From assembly GCA_937906475.1 (NCBI GenBank), contig CALCZA010000026.1, forward strand, positions 1 through 64,000: a stretch of 64,000 nt of DNA. Direction: 5' to 3'. Source of the DNA: an uncultured bacterium. Lineage in GTDB: Bacteria; Planctomycetota; UBA1135; UBA2386. Both the position numbers and the translations under genes were made by a program. Positions 49,701-58,625 of the stretch are shown here, in pieces; within the stretch, counting starts at the first letter, position 1, and each line of letters starts with the position of its first letter. The notes beneath the pieces were generated by a model that saw nothing but the letters and a program-made list of their open reading frames with translations, had not been told where the DNA came from and ran no database searches.

Positions 49701-50043
49701 CAGTCATCCTGTGGATGTGTTGTGGCGGCGCGGCGAGTTGCCGGTGCTCAACCAGTGCGTGCCGTGTGGCAAGGTTGCCGAGCACCTGAATCGCACCGTG
49801 CGCATCTGTGGCTTTGCGGTGGCGTTCCGCGGTCACAGTGCTGAGCAAGGTGGCATGTGCTTCGTGACCGTTGAGGACGGCACCGGCATCGTCGAGACCA
49901 CGTTGTTCCCTAAAGTCTACCAGCGCTGTGGTGGCGTGCTGCAGGGCCGCGGCCCGTTCGTGTTCGAGGGTAAGGCGGAGGAACGCCTTGGTGGTGGCGT
50001 TGGCATGCGCGTGTTTGACGTGATGCTGCCAGAGCATGCGTAG
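46732..50043 (+). CDS. dnaE2: Error-prone DNA polymerase DnaE2-like (Pol III alpha family)
   Basis: A 1103-residue C-family polymerase. The N-terminal PHP domain is degenerate: RTHYSLLTAP stands where HxHS would bind metal. The palm has PDIDLDF (Asp409, Asp411) and a third catalytic Asp596 in VKIDLLGNRAL. LGVHPGGIVI, SVTYGRLAYRCVFLKARWPAAFLAA and a C-terminal OB fold (FVTVEDGTGIVETTLFP) are typical of DnaE2. Two serine-rich inserts (about residues 98-110 and 498-522) are encoded by short repeats and probably lie in surface loops. No imuA/imuB genes are adjacent, so the usual mutagenesis cassette is not complete here. The length and lack of a beta-binding tail also favour DnaE2 over DnaE1. Confidence 0.88.
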   Translation: MPLLLSRTHYSLLTAPASPQALCEEAVRLGLTHLVLTDTNGLYGLYPFAQAARRVGLQAVFGCELVHRGRRLTLIAQDESGYGSLCSLLSAFHGVGPGRSGSRISGSSSSSSEFDLVRACERYAKGLWFICGDPRLLPELSVRVPRERLLVALPQRPPGGEPACDPASASMVSAGPRMQRGRKLPDPGCPWPRRMLRDIARDLELSLCAVRDVWFAAPQDHALHQLFLAVKWNRSLRGGDPAKDLRGIGVASPDAHLPSQEQLHAGHEEDAGAVAMAQQVLDSCTLSFVDRAKPIFPPVSLPSGETAEASLRQLVLTGLQQRYGKPEQAAIARCEHELSVINSMGFAPYFLAVHQIVELARARDIPFVGRGSAADSLVAHCLGMTDADPLRYGLLFERFLNPGRSDLPDIDLDFCWRRRDELIEAVYEHFGHDHVAMIATYNTCGPRSAYQEAAKVLGLPPAEAVRRSKRLPWHGKAGLDLAEIAAETPGFWCEGQRVGDRSNSGRSSSGSSNSGSSNSGSVHDSKHLPPEREQLLLSLAQQLLSAPRHLGVHPGGIVITPEPIATYAPLERAAKGVVVTQYDMHFVEGLGMVKIDLLGNRALSIVHDCVTMLQAHGVVVPDLYAIPEDDARTAKLLSSGGTLGCFQVESPAMRTLLQQMGAKTMDRVIQAVALVRPGPAAAGMKDAFIRRARGLEPVTTAHPLLREVFADTFGIMLYQEDVIRAAMAVAGLDATEGDVLRRDLGKRGRSHALRDEADAFVVAGLRRGLPRAAIEQVWAEMARFAAYSFCKAHSVTYGRLAYRCVFLKARWPAAFLAAMLRNDAGYFAQGVYAEEAKRLGAELRGPCIQDGSVEHELLRPTVIRIGLSSVHGLGDRTVSALLTARRAGGPFRNLQDFLQRVRPMRNEAENLILVGACDGFGMTRPELLWRLQVAMTPRAQKAAERTAVAVRGALFADAVSPREASYPQLPDYDEAKKSEAELRLLGFTLGSHPVDVLWRRGELPVLNQCVPCGKVAEHLNRTVRICGFAVAFRGHSAEQGGMCFVTVEDGTGIVETTLFPKVYQRCGGVLQGRGPFVFEGKAEERLGGGVGMRVFDVMLPEHA
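48231..48291 (+). repeat. 15-nt tandem repeats encoding a Ser/Asn/Gly tract in dnaE2
   Basis: Four near-identical 15-nt units built on GGCAGCAGTAACTCT, with two substitutions in the second. They code for SNSG-type residues inserted in the polymerase body. Confidence 0.75.
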
Positions 50044-50332
50044 CTAGCAACGTAGGCGTAGCTTCAGATGATCGGCAGGCTCGCATGTGCTTGACTCAAT
50101 TCGATGCGGGTTGGCACCTGCTGGCCACGCTACCGTTCCGCGACTTTGGCTTCGGCGCGTTTTGACGCATGAATCTGAGCCACGTTCTGCGGTTGTTCGG
50201 ACCCGCAAAAGTGCCGTGCGATGCGTTTTTTGCCCTCGACTCCGCTTGCTAGTCGCGCTTTCGCCCAAAACTCGGGGGGCTGCATCACGCACAACATTAG
50301 CGGATGCGTTACCGATCCGGCACCATGTGTCC
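50044..50332. other. Intergenic region between dnaE2 and the NYN nuclease
   Basis: I see no secure gene, RNA or terminator in these 289 nt. Frames on both strands have shadow-like composition. Confidence 0.4.
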
Positions 50333-50854
50333 ATGGCCGGCCCTAAGCGACGACAACCTGACCCGGTGCCGCCGGCACTTCGTGGTCTAGTCATCGATGG
50401 CGCGAACGTGATTGCATCGAGTCGCTTCCGCCCGGTCGAGCGACTTGATCTGGTCGTGCAGTGGTGTCATGACTGGCGTGACGACTTACCGATCCAAGTA
50501 TTCATCGACCACACCACGGCGATGCGTTGCCAGCGCAAAGACCAGGAGACCTTGCGCGGCCGGTGTCAAGATGTGACTCCGGGGCGGCCGCGCTACGCCG
50601 TTTGTCCGCGTGGTGAGTCTGCAGATGGTCACGTGCTCGAGCATGCGCGCGAACACGGTGCGCTGGTGATCTCCAACGATCGCTTCTGGGACTTCGATGA
50701 TCTCCGTATTGGAACGATCACGTTGCAGTTCCGATTGAAGGGCGACGACTTCGCTCCGCATGAAGAGGCCACGTGGTTTCGGCCGCCGGACAGTGCGGTT
50801 CGGGTGCCTGTTACCACGTTGCGCGAGTTGTTCGAAGCTGGCGACTCCGACTAG
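50333..50854 (+). CDS. Zc3h12a-like NYN/PIN-fold ribonuclease
   Basis: A 173-residue single-domain protein matching the Regnase/Zc3h12a branch of NYN nucleases. The first acidic motif is VIDGANVIAS (Asp22, Asn25). Asp98 lies in ESADGHVLEHA, and Asp116 and Asp120 in SNDRFWDFDD, giving the expected four-acid metal site. Such proteins cut RNA; a bacterial target is unknown. No antitoxin-like gene is adjacent, which speaks against a simple toxin-antitoxin pair. I chose the ATG beginning MAGPKRRQPD because the open frame upstream has shadow-like composition. Confidence 0.78.
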   Translation: MAGPKRRQPDPVPPALRGLVIDGANVIASSRFRPVERLDLVVQWCHDWRDDLPIQVFIDHTTAMRCQRKDQETLRGRCQDVTPGRPRYAVCPRGESADGHVLEHAREHGALVISNDRFWDFDDLRIGTITLQFRLKGDDFAPHEEATWFRPPDSAVRVPVTTLRELFEAGDSD

Positions 50855-50923
50855 CAAGTCAGTTTCTGGTCGCCGCGGACGATTGCTGCGCACCGCGTAA
50901 GTGGCTCGGCACCGTTAGGGGCA

Positions 50924-52093
50924 CTAGCTGCGTCGTAGTGCTTGCGTGGGGGTCATGCGCGACGCGCGATAGGCGGGGATGGCACCGCCGATGATGCCGA
51001 GCAAGAGCGCAAAGATGATTGCGACTGCGATGGCGTATGGCGTGGTCCGGAAGGCGAAGGTGACCTCGGTAAACGTCGCGAAGTTTGTGGTGCCGGTTTG
51101 AATGCCATTCAATGGAATGACCATTACGACGCCGATGATGCCGCCCAATAATCCGAGCAAGGCCGCCTCCAGCAGGAACGATAAAAACACCGCGAATGGG
51201 CGGAAGCCGGTTGCTAGCAAGATACCGATTTCGTGAGTGCGCGCGGCGAGTGCCGACAGCATCGCGTTGGTGCCAGTGAAGACGGCGGCCAGGCCCATGA
51301 TGACGGATAAGAACGCGCCAAGGAATGTAAACAGGCCCGTAAGCGCTCCGGTCTGATTGCTTAGATACTCCTTCTCACTGAGAGCTTTGGCGGGGATTCG
51401 CTTGTCGCCCTCGAGTCGCTTGGCGAGATCCTTGACGGATGCATCGGGCCGCATGACGCCAATGATGCGACTGTAGTTCTCGACATCTAGCGCCGCTCGC
51501 ATGCGGTCGACGTCGCCCCATACTTCAGTTTGGTAGGCGCCGGTTGATTCGAACACTCCGACCACGCGGAACGGTGTCACATTGATGCGTAGCGTGTCGC
51601 CGATCTCGCAGTTTTGGATGCGATCGCGCAACGCCTTGCCGACGACGACTTCGTCCGTGCCTGGCGCGAAGTTACGGCCGTCGAGGATGCTCCAGTTGTC
51701 GCCGTGGATTGCGAACGTCGCGGGTTGCACGCCCCGCAACGGGATGTTGGTCTTGCCGCCATCTTTGCGCGCCAGCAGTGTCGCCAGATACAGTTCTGCC
51801 GAGGCGAGTGGCTTGCCGTTGGTGTCGGTCGCGATCTCGGGGATCTCGTTGAGGGCGATTTGTGCGCGGGTGCGATCGAATGCACTCTCACCTTCTGACG
51901 TAGCGCCGGTGCGCAGGAGCACGACCATGTCCTCGCGACCGCGCGACGCAAAGATCGTTTCGAAGCCTTGTTGCAGGCTCAGGATGCCGGCGAGCACGGC
52001 GACGGTTGCCGCGATGCTGAAGATGCAGAGCCATGTGTTGCCAGAGCGAACCAGCAGGCTGCGGATGTTGTACTGCAGTGGTATGAGTGCCAT
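50924..52093 (-). CDS. MacB/FtsX-type ABC permease (second of pair)
   Basis: A 389-residue inner-membrane protein. A first helix (about residues 20-42) is followed by a large periplasmic MacB-type domain, then three helices near 265-300, 310-345 and 355-380 (GLFTFLGAFLSVIMGLAAVF and following). The last residues RASRMTPTQALRRS are the typical FtsX-family end. It is the last gene of a minus-strand export operon, 2 nt after the sister permease. A mechanotransmission role as in MacB is likely. The open frame upstream of this ATG is a shadow of the sister gene. Confidence 0.88.
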   Translation of the reverse strand: MALIPLQYNIRSLLVRSGNTWLCIFSIAATVAVLAGILSLQQGFETIFASRGREDMVVLLRTGATSEGESAFDRTRAQIALNEIPEIATDTNGKPLASAELYLATLLARKDGGKTNIPLRGVQPATFAIHGDNWSILDGRNFAPGTDEVVVGKALRDRIQNCEIGDTLRINVTPFRVVGVFESTGAYQTEVWGDVDRMRAALDVENYSRIIGVMRPDASVKDLAKRLEGDKRIPAKALSEKEYLSNQTGALTGLFTFLGAFLSVIMGLAAVFTGTNAMLSALAARTHEIGILLATGFRPFAVFLSFLLEAALLGLLGGIIGVVMVIPLNGIQTGTTNFATFTEVTFAFRTTPYAIAVAIIFALLLGIIGGAIPAYRASRMTPTQALRRS

Positions 52094-52095
52094 GT

Positions 52096-53262
52096 TTAGG
52101 CTCCCAACCGCAGAGCGGCGACAGGTTGCAGATTGCGAGCGCGCAGCGCGGGTGCGATGCCCGCGAGGATGCCGAGGCCAACGGCCAGGCTGATGCCGAG
52201 TGTCAGCACCGTCGACGAGATTTCGAAGCCAGGCACCTGCGACGAGACGACGGACCACAGAGGTCGTTCCGCGCTTTTGGCTAAGAAGATGCCAACCGCG
52301 CCACCAGTGGTGCAGATGAGCAGGGATTCAATGACCAGCATGAAGCCGATCTTGCCGTTGCCAAAGCCGAGAGCTTTCAAGATTCCGATGTCGCGAGTGC
52401 GTTCGCGGGCGGCCATCAGCATTGTGTTGAGGACCGCGAAGAAGATCGCGAACAATACGCCGCCGCCGATGCTTGCGAGCAGCGTCGGGACGCTACCAAG
52501 CATGGTGATGAACTGGCGTTGGAACTCCGCTTCGGTGGTTACTCGAACAGCCTGCGGGCCGTTCTCATATTCGGTTTCGATTGCCGCAATGACGTCGTCG
52601 GCGTCTGCGTTTGGCGCCAGTCGCGTCAAGTAGACGCCGACGCCGCCCGGCCCGCCAACAGCGTTCTGTTCCTGGCTCTCACGCAGGTATTGGAAGTCGA
52701 AGAACATCGTCATTTGGTCGATGCTCAGCGAGTTCGAATGGTAGATGCCGGCGACGTCGAACTCCCAGTTGCTGCCATCGAGGCGTGGGAAGATCGTGCC
52801 GATTAGCGGGACGCGATCTCCGACCTTCCAGCCGAAGCGCGCGGCCAAGTCTTCGCCGATGATGCAGCCAGTGCGAGACTTCTCCCATTGATCTAATGAG
52901 CCTTCGCTGAACTCGATCTCGGGATAGCTGTCCTTCCATTTCTTGGGATCGACTGCGAACTGCGCGAAGAAGTTGGAGGTGTCCTGGTAGACGCCACCGA
53001 ACCACTGGAATCGCACGACGTCTTCGACGCCCGGCGTCGATTGGATCTTGCTGGCGTAGGCGTTGGGTAAATCGACGAACAGGCTGACCGACGATTGCAC
53101 CCAGAGTCGGGATGCGCTGGCTTGCGCGACGGCTGCATCGAGTCCGCGGCTGACGGCCATCAGGATGCAGAGCAAGAACACGGCAATCGTGACCGAGCCG
53201 ACGGTCAGGATCGCGCGCAGGGGGTGGCCGAACAAGTTGCGAAGGAGGAGGCGGACGGGCAT
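52096..53262 (-). CDS. MacB/FtsX-type ABC permease (first of pair)
   Basis: A 388-residue permease with the same layout: helix near residues 15-38, periplasmic domain with RFQWFGGVYQDTSNFF and GEDLAARFGWKVGDRVPL, and three C-terminal helices. The cytoplasmic coupling motif ARERTRDIGILKALGF contacts the ATPase. The end ALRARNLQPVAALRLG is characteristic. It starts 3 nt after the ATPase stop. Two distinct permeases instead of one MacB fusion suggest a heterodimeric transporter, LolCDE-like in composition but with an HlyD-type adaptor. Confidence 0.88.
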   Translation of the reverse strand: MPVRLLLRNLFGHPLRAILTVGSVTIAVFLLCILMAVSRGLDAAVAQASASRLWVQSSVSLFVDLPNAYASKIQSTPGVEDVVRFQWFGGVYQDTSNFFAQFAVDPKKWKDSYPEIEFSEGSLDQWEKSRTGCIIGEDLAARFGWKVGDRVPLIGTIFPRLDGSNWEFDVAGIYHSNSLSIDQMTMFFDFQYLRESQEQNAVGGPGGVGVYLTRLAPNADADDVIAAIETEYENGPQAVRVTTEAEFQRQFITMLGSVPTLLASIGGGVLFAIFFAVLNTMLMAARERTRDIGILKALGFGNGKIGFMLVIESLLICTTGGAVGIFLAKSAERPLWSVVSSQVPGFEISSTVLTLGISLAVGLGILAGIAPALRARNLQPVAALRLGA

Positions 53263-53265
53263 CGC

Positions 53266-53991
53266 TCAGTTCTCCTTGCTGTTGTTGGCGTCACCAGTGA
53301 TCGTGTGGTTCTCCTCGATACGGCCGAGTTTGCCCTTATCTAGGTGGATCGTCTTTGATGCGTAGCTTGCGGCTTGCGGGTCGTGCGTGACCATCAAGAT
53401 GGTCTTGTCAAGTTCGCGATTGAGTTGCTGCAACACCGCCAACACAGCATCGGCGGTGTCCCTATCGAGGTCCCCCGTTGGTTCGTCGGCGAGAATGACC
53501 TTGGGGTCGCTAGCGATGGCCCGTGCAATCGCGACGCGCTGCTCTTGGCCACCCGAGAGTTCGCGTGGCTTGTGGTTCATGCGGTCCTTGAGTCCGACCA
53601 GATCGAGGGCGCGTTCGGCCTGTTCACGGCGTTGCGCTTTGGACAGTGGCGCGAGCAGGAGCGGCAACTCGACGTTCTCGCGGGCGCTGAGCACCGGCAG
53701 CAAGTTGAAGCCCTGGAAGACGAACCCGATGTTCTCGGCGCGCCATTGCGCGAGTTCGGTGCCGTTCAGATCGTTGATGTCTTCGTCGCCAACGCGAATG
53801 ATGCCGCTGTCTGAGTGGTCGAGACCACCGACGAGGTTGAGCAGCGTGGTCTTGCCAGATCCGGACGGGCCCATGAGCGCGTAGAACGTGCCGCCATCCA
53901 TGTCGAGATCCAGTTCATCAAGAACGCGCAGCGTCTCGCCGCCGCGGGAATATGACTTGGTGACGGTGCGCAAAGTGATTGGGGCTGACAT
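53266..53991 (-). CDS. ABC transporter ATPase, MacB/LolD type
   Basis: A 241-residue ATPase. Walker A is GPSGSGKTT, the signature [14 protein letters not shown], Walker [12 protein letters not shown], and the switch region VTHDPQAA. LolD/MacB-specific residues are seen in [22 protein letters not shown] chose the ATG giving [10 protein letters not shown]; 15 upstream residues are less likely. The gap of 86 nt to the adaptor gene may carry part of the operon control. Confidence 0.93.
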   Translation of the reverse strand: MSAPITLRTVTKSYSRGGETLRVLDELDLDMDGGTFYALMGPSGSGKTTLLNLVGGLDHSDSGIIRVGDEDINDLNGTELAQWRAENIGFVFQGFNLLPVLSARENVELPLLLAPLSKAQRREQAERALDLVGLKDRMNHKPRELSGGQEQRVAIARAIASDPKVILADEPTGDLDRDTADAVLAVLQQLNRELDKTILMVTHDPQAASYASKTIHLDKGKLGRIEENHTITGDANNSKEN

Positions 53992-54077
53992 GCTGAATAC
54001 TGGTCGGTGGTGCGGCCTGACGAGGTCGGCCTGCACGGGGGGCGGAATGGCTGTTGACGCGAACGGCTTTTGGCAGG

Positions 54078-55490
54078 CTATTGCGTTTCGATGCGGATGC
54101 GATCTCCGTCCTGCAATGAGGTTGGTGGGTTAACCACGATAGTCTGGTTGGCGCGCAGGCCCGCATCGATGGCAACGCGACCGCTCTTGCGATCGCCGGT
54201 CTTTACCTCCATGAATCGTACTGTGTCCCGTTCGACCAGGAAGGTGCCAGTCTTGCCGGCGATCTGCACCAGAGCTTCGACTGGAATGATGATGCTGCGT
54301 GCCGCGATGCCGCTCTGTGCGGTCGGTTCGGGAGCATCGCCGGCGCGGAATACGACGCGAACGCCCATCTCCGGCCGCAAGCGGTCGTCGCGCTGTGTGA
54401 AGCGTACACGTACTTCGACCGTGCCTTTTTGCCGGTCCGCAGTTGGCCAGATGCGATCGACGATGCCTGCGTAGCGGTCGTCGGGGAATGCCTCCAGGAA
54501 GATGTCCGCTGCGGCACCAGCGGTAACCGAAGACAGTGCTGATTCCGGTACATTGGCCTGCACTTCCAGACTGTCGAAGTCGACCATTGTGCAAACTGCG
54601 CCGCGGGCGTTGCCGCCACCCTGGACGTTGGGAGAGACGACTTCACCGACTTCGGCGTCCTTGAGCACGACGATGCCGTCGAACGGGGCGCGGACGTCGG
54701 TCTTGTCCAGGGTGGCCCTGGCTTGGTCGCGGCCGGCCTTGGCGGCATCGGTCTGACTTTTGGCTACCGCCACTTCCGCGGCGGCAACCTTGGCACGCTG
54801 TACCGCAGTTTCTACGCGGGCACTGCTTGAGTCCATGCCGGCGACGAGCGACGAGAGGCGCGCAGTCGCTGCGGCGAAGTCTCGGTCAGCCTGTTGCTGC
54901 CGGCGGATGCCTTCAATGCCCGTGGTGGTCAGTTGTGCCACGCGGGTCCGTTCCTGGGCCAAATAATCGCGTTGCGTTTTACCTTCGTCGCGCAAGGCGG
55001 TTGCAGCCAACAAGGAACTGCGCGCCTCGGTGATGGCCGCGTTGGCAACCGCGAAGTTTGCTACTGCGCGGGTCACTCCGGCATTTGCCACGGCGAGATT
55101 TGCCTCCGATTGTTGCCATGCGGCCCGGTATTCAGCTGAGAACAGTCGAGCAACGATATCGCCCTTCTTGACGATCGAGCCCTCGGTGACGTTGAGTTCG
55201 ACGATCCGTCCTGGCACGTCAGACGATAACGCGGCCCGGCGAGCCGCGACGACGTAGCCATTTGCCGCGGTTCCGCTGACCGCCGCAGCCGCTGCTGGAG
55301 CCGCTTCCTTGACTAGGAAGGTGCGGACCTGGGGCAGGCGCACCTGGTCGAAGAATTTGCTGGCCATCGGCCAGACCAGCCATCCGGCACCCGCGAGCAC
55401 GGCGAGGATGCCGAGTCGCAGTGGCCACGGATTGCTGGAACGGCGTTTCTGCTTCGGTTGACGTTCGATCTTGAGGTCTTTGAGGTCCAA
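54078..55490 (-). CDS. HlyD/MacA-type periplasmic adaptor subunit
   Basis: A 470-residue membrane fusion protein. After a short basic cytoplasmic N-terminus a single helix (about 26-45) anchors it. The lipoyl halves are GRIVELNVTEGSIVKKGDIV and APFDGIVVLKDAEVGEVV, separated by an alanine-rich coiled-coil hairpin (about 125-270). Beta-barrel and membrane-proximal domains follow. It should link the ABC export complex to an outer-membrane channel; a TolC gene is not in the window. It is the first gene of the minus-strand operon and is divergent from the stress-protein gene. Confidence 0.9.
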   Translation of the reverse strand: MDLKDLKIERQPKQKRRSSNPWPLRLGILAVLAGAGWLVWPMASKFFDQVRLPQVRTFLVKEAAPAAAAAVSGTAANGYVVAARRAALSSDVPGRIVELNVTEGSIVKKGDIVARLFSAEYRAAWQQSEANLAVANAGVTRAVANFAVANAAITEARSSLLAATALRDEGKTQRDYLAQERTRVAQLTTTGIEGIRRQQQADRDFAAATARLSSLVAGMDSSSARVETAVQRAKVAAAEVAVAKSQTDAAKAGRDQARATLDKTDVRAPFDGIVVLKDAEVGEVVSPNVQGGGNARGAVCTMVDFDSLEVQANVPESALSSVTAGAAADIFLEAFPDDRYAGIVDRIWPTADRQKGTVEVRVRFTQRDDRLRPEMGVRVVFRAGDAPEPTAQSGIAARSIIIPVEALVQIAGKTGTFLVERDTVRFMEVKTGDRKSGRVAIDAGLRANQTIVVNPPTSLQDGDRIRIETQ

Positions 55491-55573
55491 TTAGCTAACT
55501 CTGGGGGATGGGTAGGCGCACAGGATACCTGACGACTTCTCGAATTGCTGGCCGCGCAGCGTAGGATCGCATC

Positions 55574-56029
55574 ATGGTGACATCGTTGGTGAAGCGCATT
55601 CTGGCGCCAGTCGATCTCGCGGAGTCCCGCGAACCCGATCTTAGCTATGCGATTAGTTTGGCGGCACAGCTACGTGCCGAGTTGCTGCTGCTGGCAGTGA
55701 TTGACACCCCAGCGACGCTCAATCTTATTGGGCACCACGGTGCGGCCGGAGGTGGGCGTAGCTTCGAGCAGGAGCTCCAGGAAGAAGTGAAGGCCAAGCT
55801 GCAGCGCGTCGTGGACCAAGCTGCCGAGGCCGGCGTGCATGCGCTCGGTCATTTAACGTTCTCCGAAGATGTCGAAGAACAGATTCTCAAGGAAGCGCTA
55901 GTCGAGCGCGTCGATCTGATCCTGGTTCGTTCGCAGGGTCGCCACGGATTCATGAAAGCACTCCTCGGTAGTACGGCTGGCGAAATCTTGAAAGCGGCAC
56001 CGTGTCCGGTCCTCGTGGCGCGCGCGTGA
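55574..56029 (+). CDS. Universal stress protein (UspA family)
   Basis: A 151-residue cytoplasmic protein. It begins VKRILAPVDLAE and has the ATP-binding loop in SQGRHGFMKALLGSTAGEIL, equivalent to GxxGx9GS, so it is likely of the ATP-binding type. It ends APCPVLVARA as usual. Its stop overlaps the GTG start of the Lon-like gene, indicating one operon. Confidence 0.92.
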   Translation: MVTSLVKRILAPVDLAESREPDLSYAISLAAQLRAELLLLAVIDTPATLNLIGHHGAAGGGRSFEQELQEEVKAKLQRVVDQAAEAGVHALGHLTFSEDVEEQILKEALVERVDLILVRSQGRHGFMKALLGSTAGEILKAAPCPVLVARA

Positions 56030-58551
56030 GTGCATCCAAGAAGAAGGCCGCGAAAGGCAGTGCGAAGGGTGTCGGCAGCAAGAGCGGTAGCAGCCGTGCC
56101 GTAGGTCGCCGACGCGTGGGCGACTCTCCGGCTGGTGGCAGCCGGAGAGTCGTCAAGGCGCGTTCGGCCGGCGACGCTGCCGCCAGCCGATCACGCTCGG
56201 TGCCCGCCGATCAGTTGCGTTGGACGTGTCCACCGCTGAAGCCCGCTAAGAAGGCGCCGACCGCCAGGTTCTTGATCGGTCAAGAGCGTCCGATGGCGGC
56301 GCTGCGCACTGGCTTGTCGATCCACGCGCAGGGTTACAACATCTTCGTGTCGGGGCTGATTGGATCCGGTCGCACCGCTGTGGTGGAGATGTTGCTGCGC
56401 GATATCCAACCGGTTTGCTATCGCGTCCCGGACCGTGTGTTCGTGACCAACTTCCGTGAACCCAACCGGCCGCTGTTGATCTCGTTGCCGCCGGGTCGCG
56501 GTCCCGCGTTCCGCAATGACCTCGTTGAGCTTGGCCGCATCTTGCACGGCGCACTGCTCAATACCCTGCGGTCGCGACCGCATCGCATGTCGCGTCGCAT
56601 GGTCAAGCGCTCAAGCGGGGCGCGCGAGCGGCGCATCATGTCTGCATTGCAGCGGCAGGCCTCAAAGCAGGGTTGTGCGTTGGTGACGTTCCAGGCGCAG
56701 GATGGCTCGTCGACAGCCGACATCTATCCGGTATTCGAAGGCGACCCAGTGACGCTCGATGCGTTGTCGCAGTTGGTTATCGAAGGCAAGATCAAAGACG
56801 ACCAGCGGCAACTGCTACTGCGTCAACGCGAGCTGTTGCTTGAGCGACTCGACGAAGTCAACGATCGTGTTCGCGAGGAGTTCATTCGCTCCGAAGGCGA
56901 ATTGCGCACGATGGACAATCGCCTCGCGTGGAAGGTGCTGCAGAGCCATCAGAAGGAGTTCGTCAAGAAGTGGCCCGAACCCGATGTCGCGGACTGGCTG
57001 GATCAAGCTGGTGAGTTTATCGAGCGCAACCTGCATGAGTTTGTCGGTACGGAGGTCGAACTCGAAGACGAGACCAAGGTGCTTGAGTTGCTGCCCATGA
57101 CCGGCGAGCCACGACTCGGTGAGTTCCACTCGCAAGTCGTCAAAACGTCGTTCACGGCTGCATGTCCGGTGGTCATTGAGACCAACCCGACCTTCGGCAA
57201 CTTGTTCGGCACGATCAGCGCGAGCGAACTGCCTGGTCCGCTGCAGGTGCACCCCGGTTCGCTGTTGCGTGCCGAAGGTGGTTACTTGGTGTTGCGCTGC
57301 CTCGATGTGCTGCGCGAACCTGGTGTCTGGATGCACTTGAAGCGCGTGCTGCAATCCGGGCGACTTGAGATCCGAGACTTTGATCTTAGCGCGGGTGCCC
57401 AGACTGGCTCGTTGCAGCCGCAGGCGATCCCGGTCGACGTCAAGGTTGTGCTGATTGGCGAGCCAGGTGTCTATGAAGAGCTCGCTGCTGAGGATCCTCA
57501 GTTCAGTCAGGTGTTCAAGATCCACGCCGAGTTCGACAGTACGATTCCAGTCAACAAGCAGAGCTTGACTCGCTACGCGGGCTACCTGCAGTGGTTGGTC
57601 GAAGGTGAAGGCTTGCCCAAAATGCAGCCGGACGCGATGGCGGCGATCGCCGAATACGGCGCTCGCTGTGCTGGTCGTCGCGACCGACTGATCACGCGCT
57701 ACAGCGAGATTGGTGATTTGGCGCGCGAGTCGGCCTTTCAAGCTAGTGAAGCCGGGGCCGATAAGGTCACTCGCGATCATGTCGAATTGGCGATGCAAAT
57801 GCAGCGGCAGCGGCATGACCTAGCCCAAGAGCTTACCGAGCGCGGCTACGCGGCCGGTTACATGCGGTTGTCGACCAGCGGTTCCGCTGTTGGCCAGATC
57901 AACGCATTGACGGTGCTTGATACTGGCTCAATTGAGTTTGGTCGCCCGTGCCGCATCACCTGTAATTCGGGCGTCGCCACCGCGCAGCGTTCGGGCCTGG
58001 TCAACATTGAAGGATTGGCGCATCTGTCCGGACCGATTCACGACAAGGGCGTGATGATCCTCGAGGGCTTCCTACTGCAGGAGTTTGGCGACGATGGGCC
58101 TCTGTGCATGCAGGCGACGATCTGCTTTGAACAGCTCTACAACGGTGTCGAGGGTGACAGTGCCTCGCTGGCGCAATTGTTGGCGCTGCTCTCGTCGCTA
58201 GCCAACGTGCCGCTGCTGCAAGGCCACGCGATCACCGGCTCGGTCAATCAGAAGGGTGAAGTTCAGGCCGTTGCAGGCGTGAACGAAAAGATCGAAGGCT
58301 TCTTCCGCCTGTGCAAAGCGCGTCGGTTGACGAAAAAGCAGGGTGTTGTCCTGCCGGCGGCAAACGTCGGCGACTTGATGCTCGACGTTGATGTTGTGCA
58401 AGCCGTCGAAGCGAACAAGTTCTCGGTGCAATCCGTGAGCACGGTCCAGGACGCGATCGAGTTGTTCACCGGCAAGTCAGCGGCGTCGATACTCGATGCC
58501 GTGCGCGCGACGTTGGCGCGCTTTCGCAAGGCTGCGGGCTTCGGGCTTTAG
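56026..58551 (+). CDS. Lon-like ATP-dependent protease (AAA_32/LonB-like)
   Basis: An 841-residue protease of the AAA family group related to YcbZ/LonC-type proteins. A Lys/Ser/Arg-rich tail of 60 residues precedes an N-terminal domain with a P-loop variant GLIGSGRTAV. An alpha-helical middle part follows, then the AAA region with HPGSLLRAEGGYLVLRCLD and QVFKIHAEFD, and the C-terminal Ser-Lys protease domain with catalytic Ser in EGDSASLAQ and Lys in GVNEKIEGFF. The GTG start overlaps the previous stop by 4 nt (GTGA). The role is probably turnover of damaged proteins; coupling with a stress protein fits. Confidence 0.88.
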   Translation: MSASKKKAAKGSAKGVGSKSGSSRAVGRRRVGDSPAGGSRRVVKARSAGDAAASRSRSVPADQLRWTCPPLKPAKKAPTARFLIGQERPMAALRTGLSIHAQGYNIFVSGLIGSGRTAVVEMLLRDIQPVCYRVPDRVFVTNFREPNRPLLISLPPGRGPAFRNDLVELGRILHGALLNTLRSRPHRMSRRMVKRSSGARERRIMSALQRQASKQGCALVTFQAQDGSSTADIYPVFEGDPVTLDALSQLVIEGKIKDDQRQLLLRQRELLLERLDEVNDRVREEFIRSEGELRTMDNRLAWKVLQSHQKEFVKKWPEPDVADWLDQAGEFIERNLHEFVGTEVELEDETKVLELLPMTGEPRLGEFHSQVVKTSFTAACPVVIETNPTFGNLFGTISASELPGPLQVHPGSLLRAEGGYLVLRCLDVLREPGVWMHLKRVLQSGRLEIRDFDLSAGAQTGSLQPQAIPVDVKVVLIGEPGVYEELAAEDPQFSQVFKIHAEFDSTIPVNKQSLTRYAGYLQWLVEGEGLPKMQPDAMAAIAEYGARCAGRRDRLITRYSEIGDLARESAFQASEAGADKVTRDHVELAMQMQRQRHDLAQELTERGYAAGYMRLSTSGSAVGQINALTVLDTGSIEFGRPCRITCNSGVATAQRSGLVNIEGLAHLSGPIHDKGVMILEGFLLQEFGDDGPLCMQATICFEQLYNGVEGDSASLAQLLALLSSLANVPLLQGHAITGSVNQKGEVQAVAGVNEKIEGFFRLCKARRLTKKQGVVLPAANVGDLMLDVDVVQAVEANKFSVQSVSTVQDAIELFTGKSAASILDAVRATLARFRKAAGFGL

Positions 58552-58578
58552 CAGCCTCGCGCTGGGGAGCGAACCCAA

Positions 58579-58600
58579 TGGCCAGATCGACTGCTGGCCA
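58579..58600. terminator. Hairpin between convergent genes
   Basis: TGGCCAG and CTGGCCA form a 7-bp stem with an 8-nt loop in the 74-nt gap between the Lon-like and dynamin-like genes. It lacks T-runs, so termination strength is unclear. Confidence 0.4.
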
Positions 58601-58625
58601 GAGGTGCTTATCGAATGTGTGGCCC

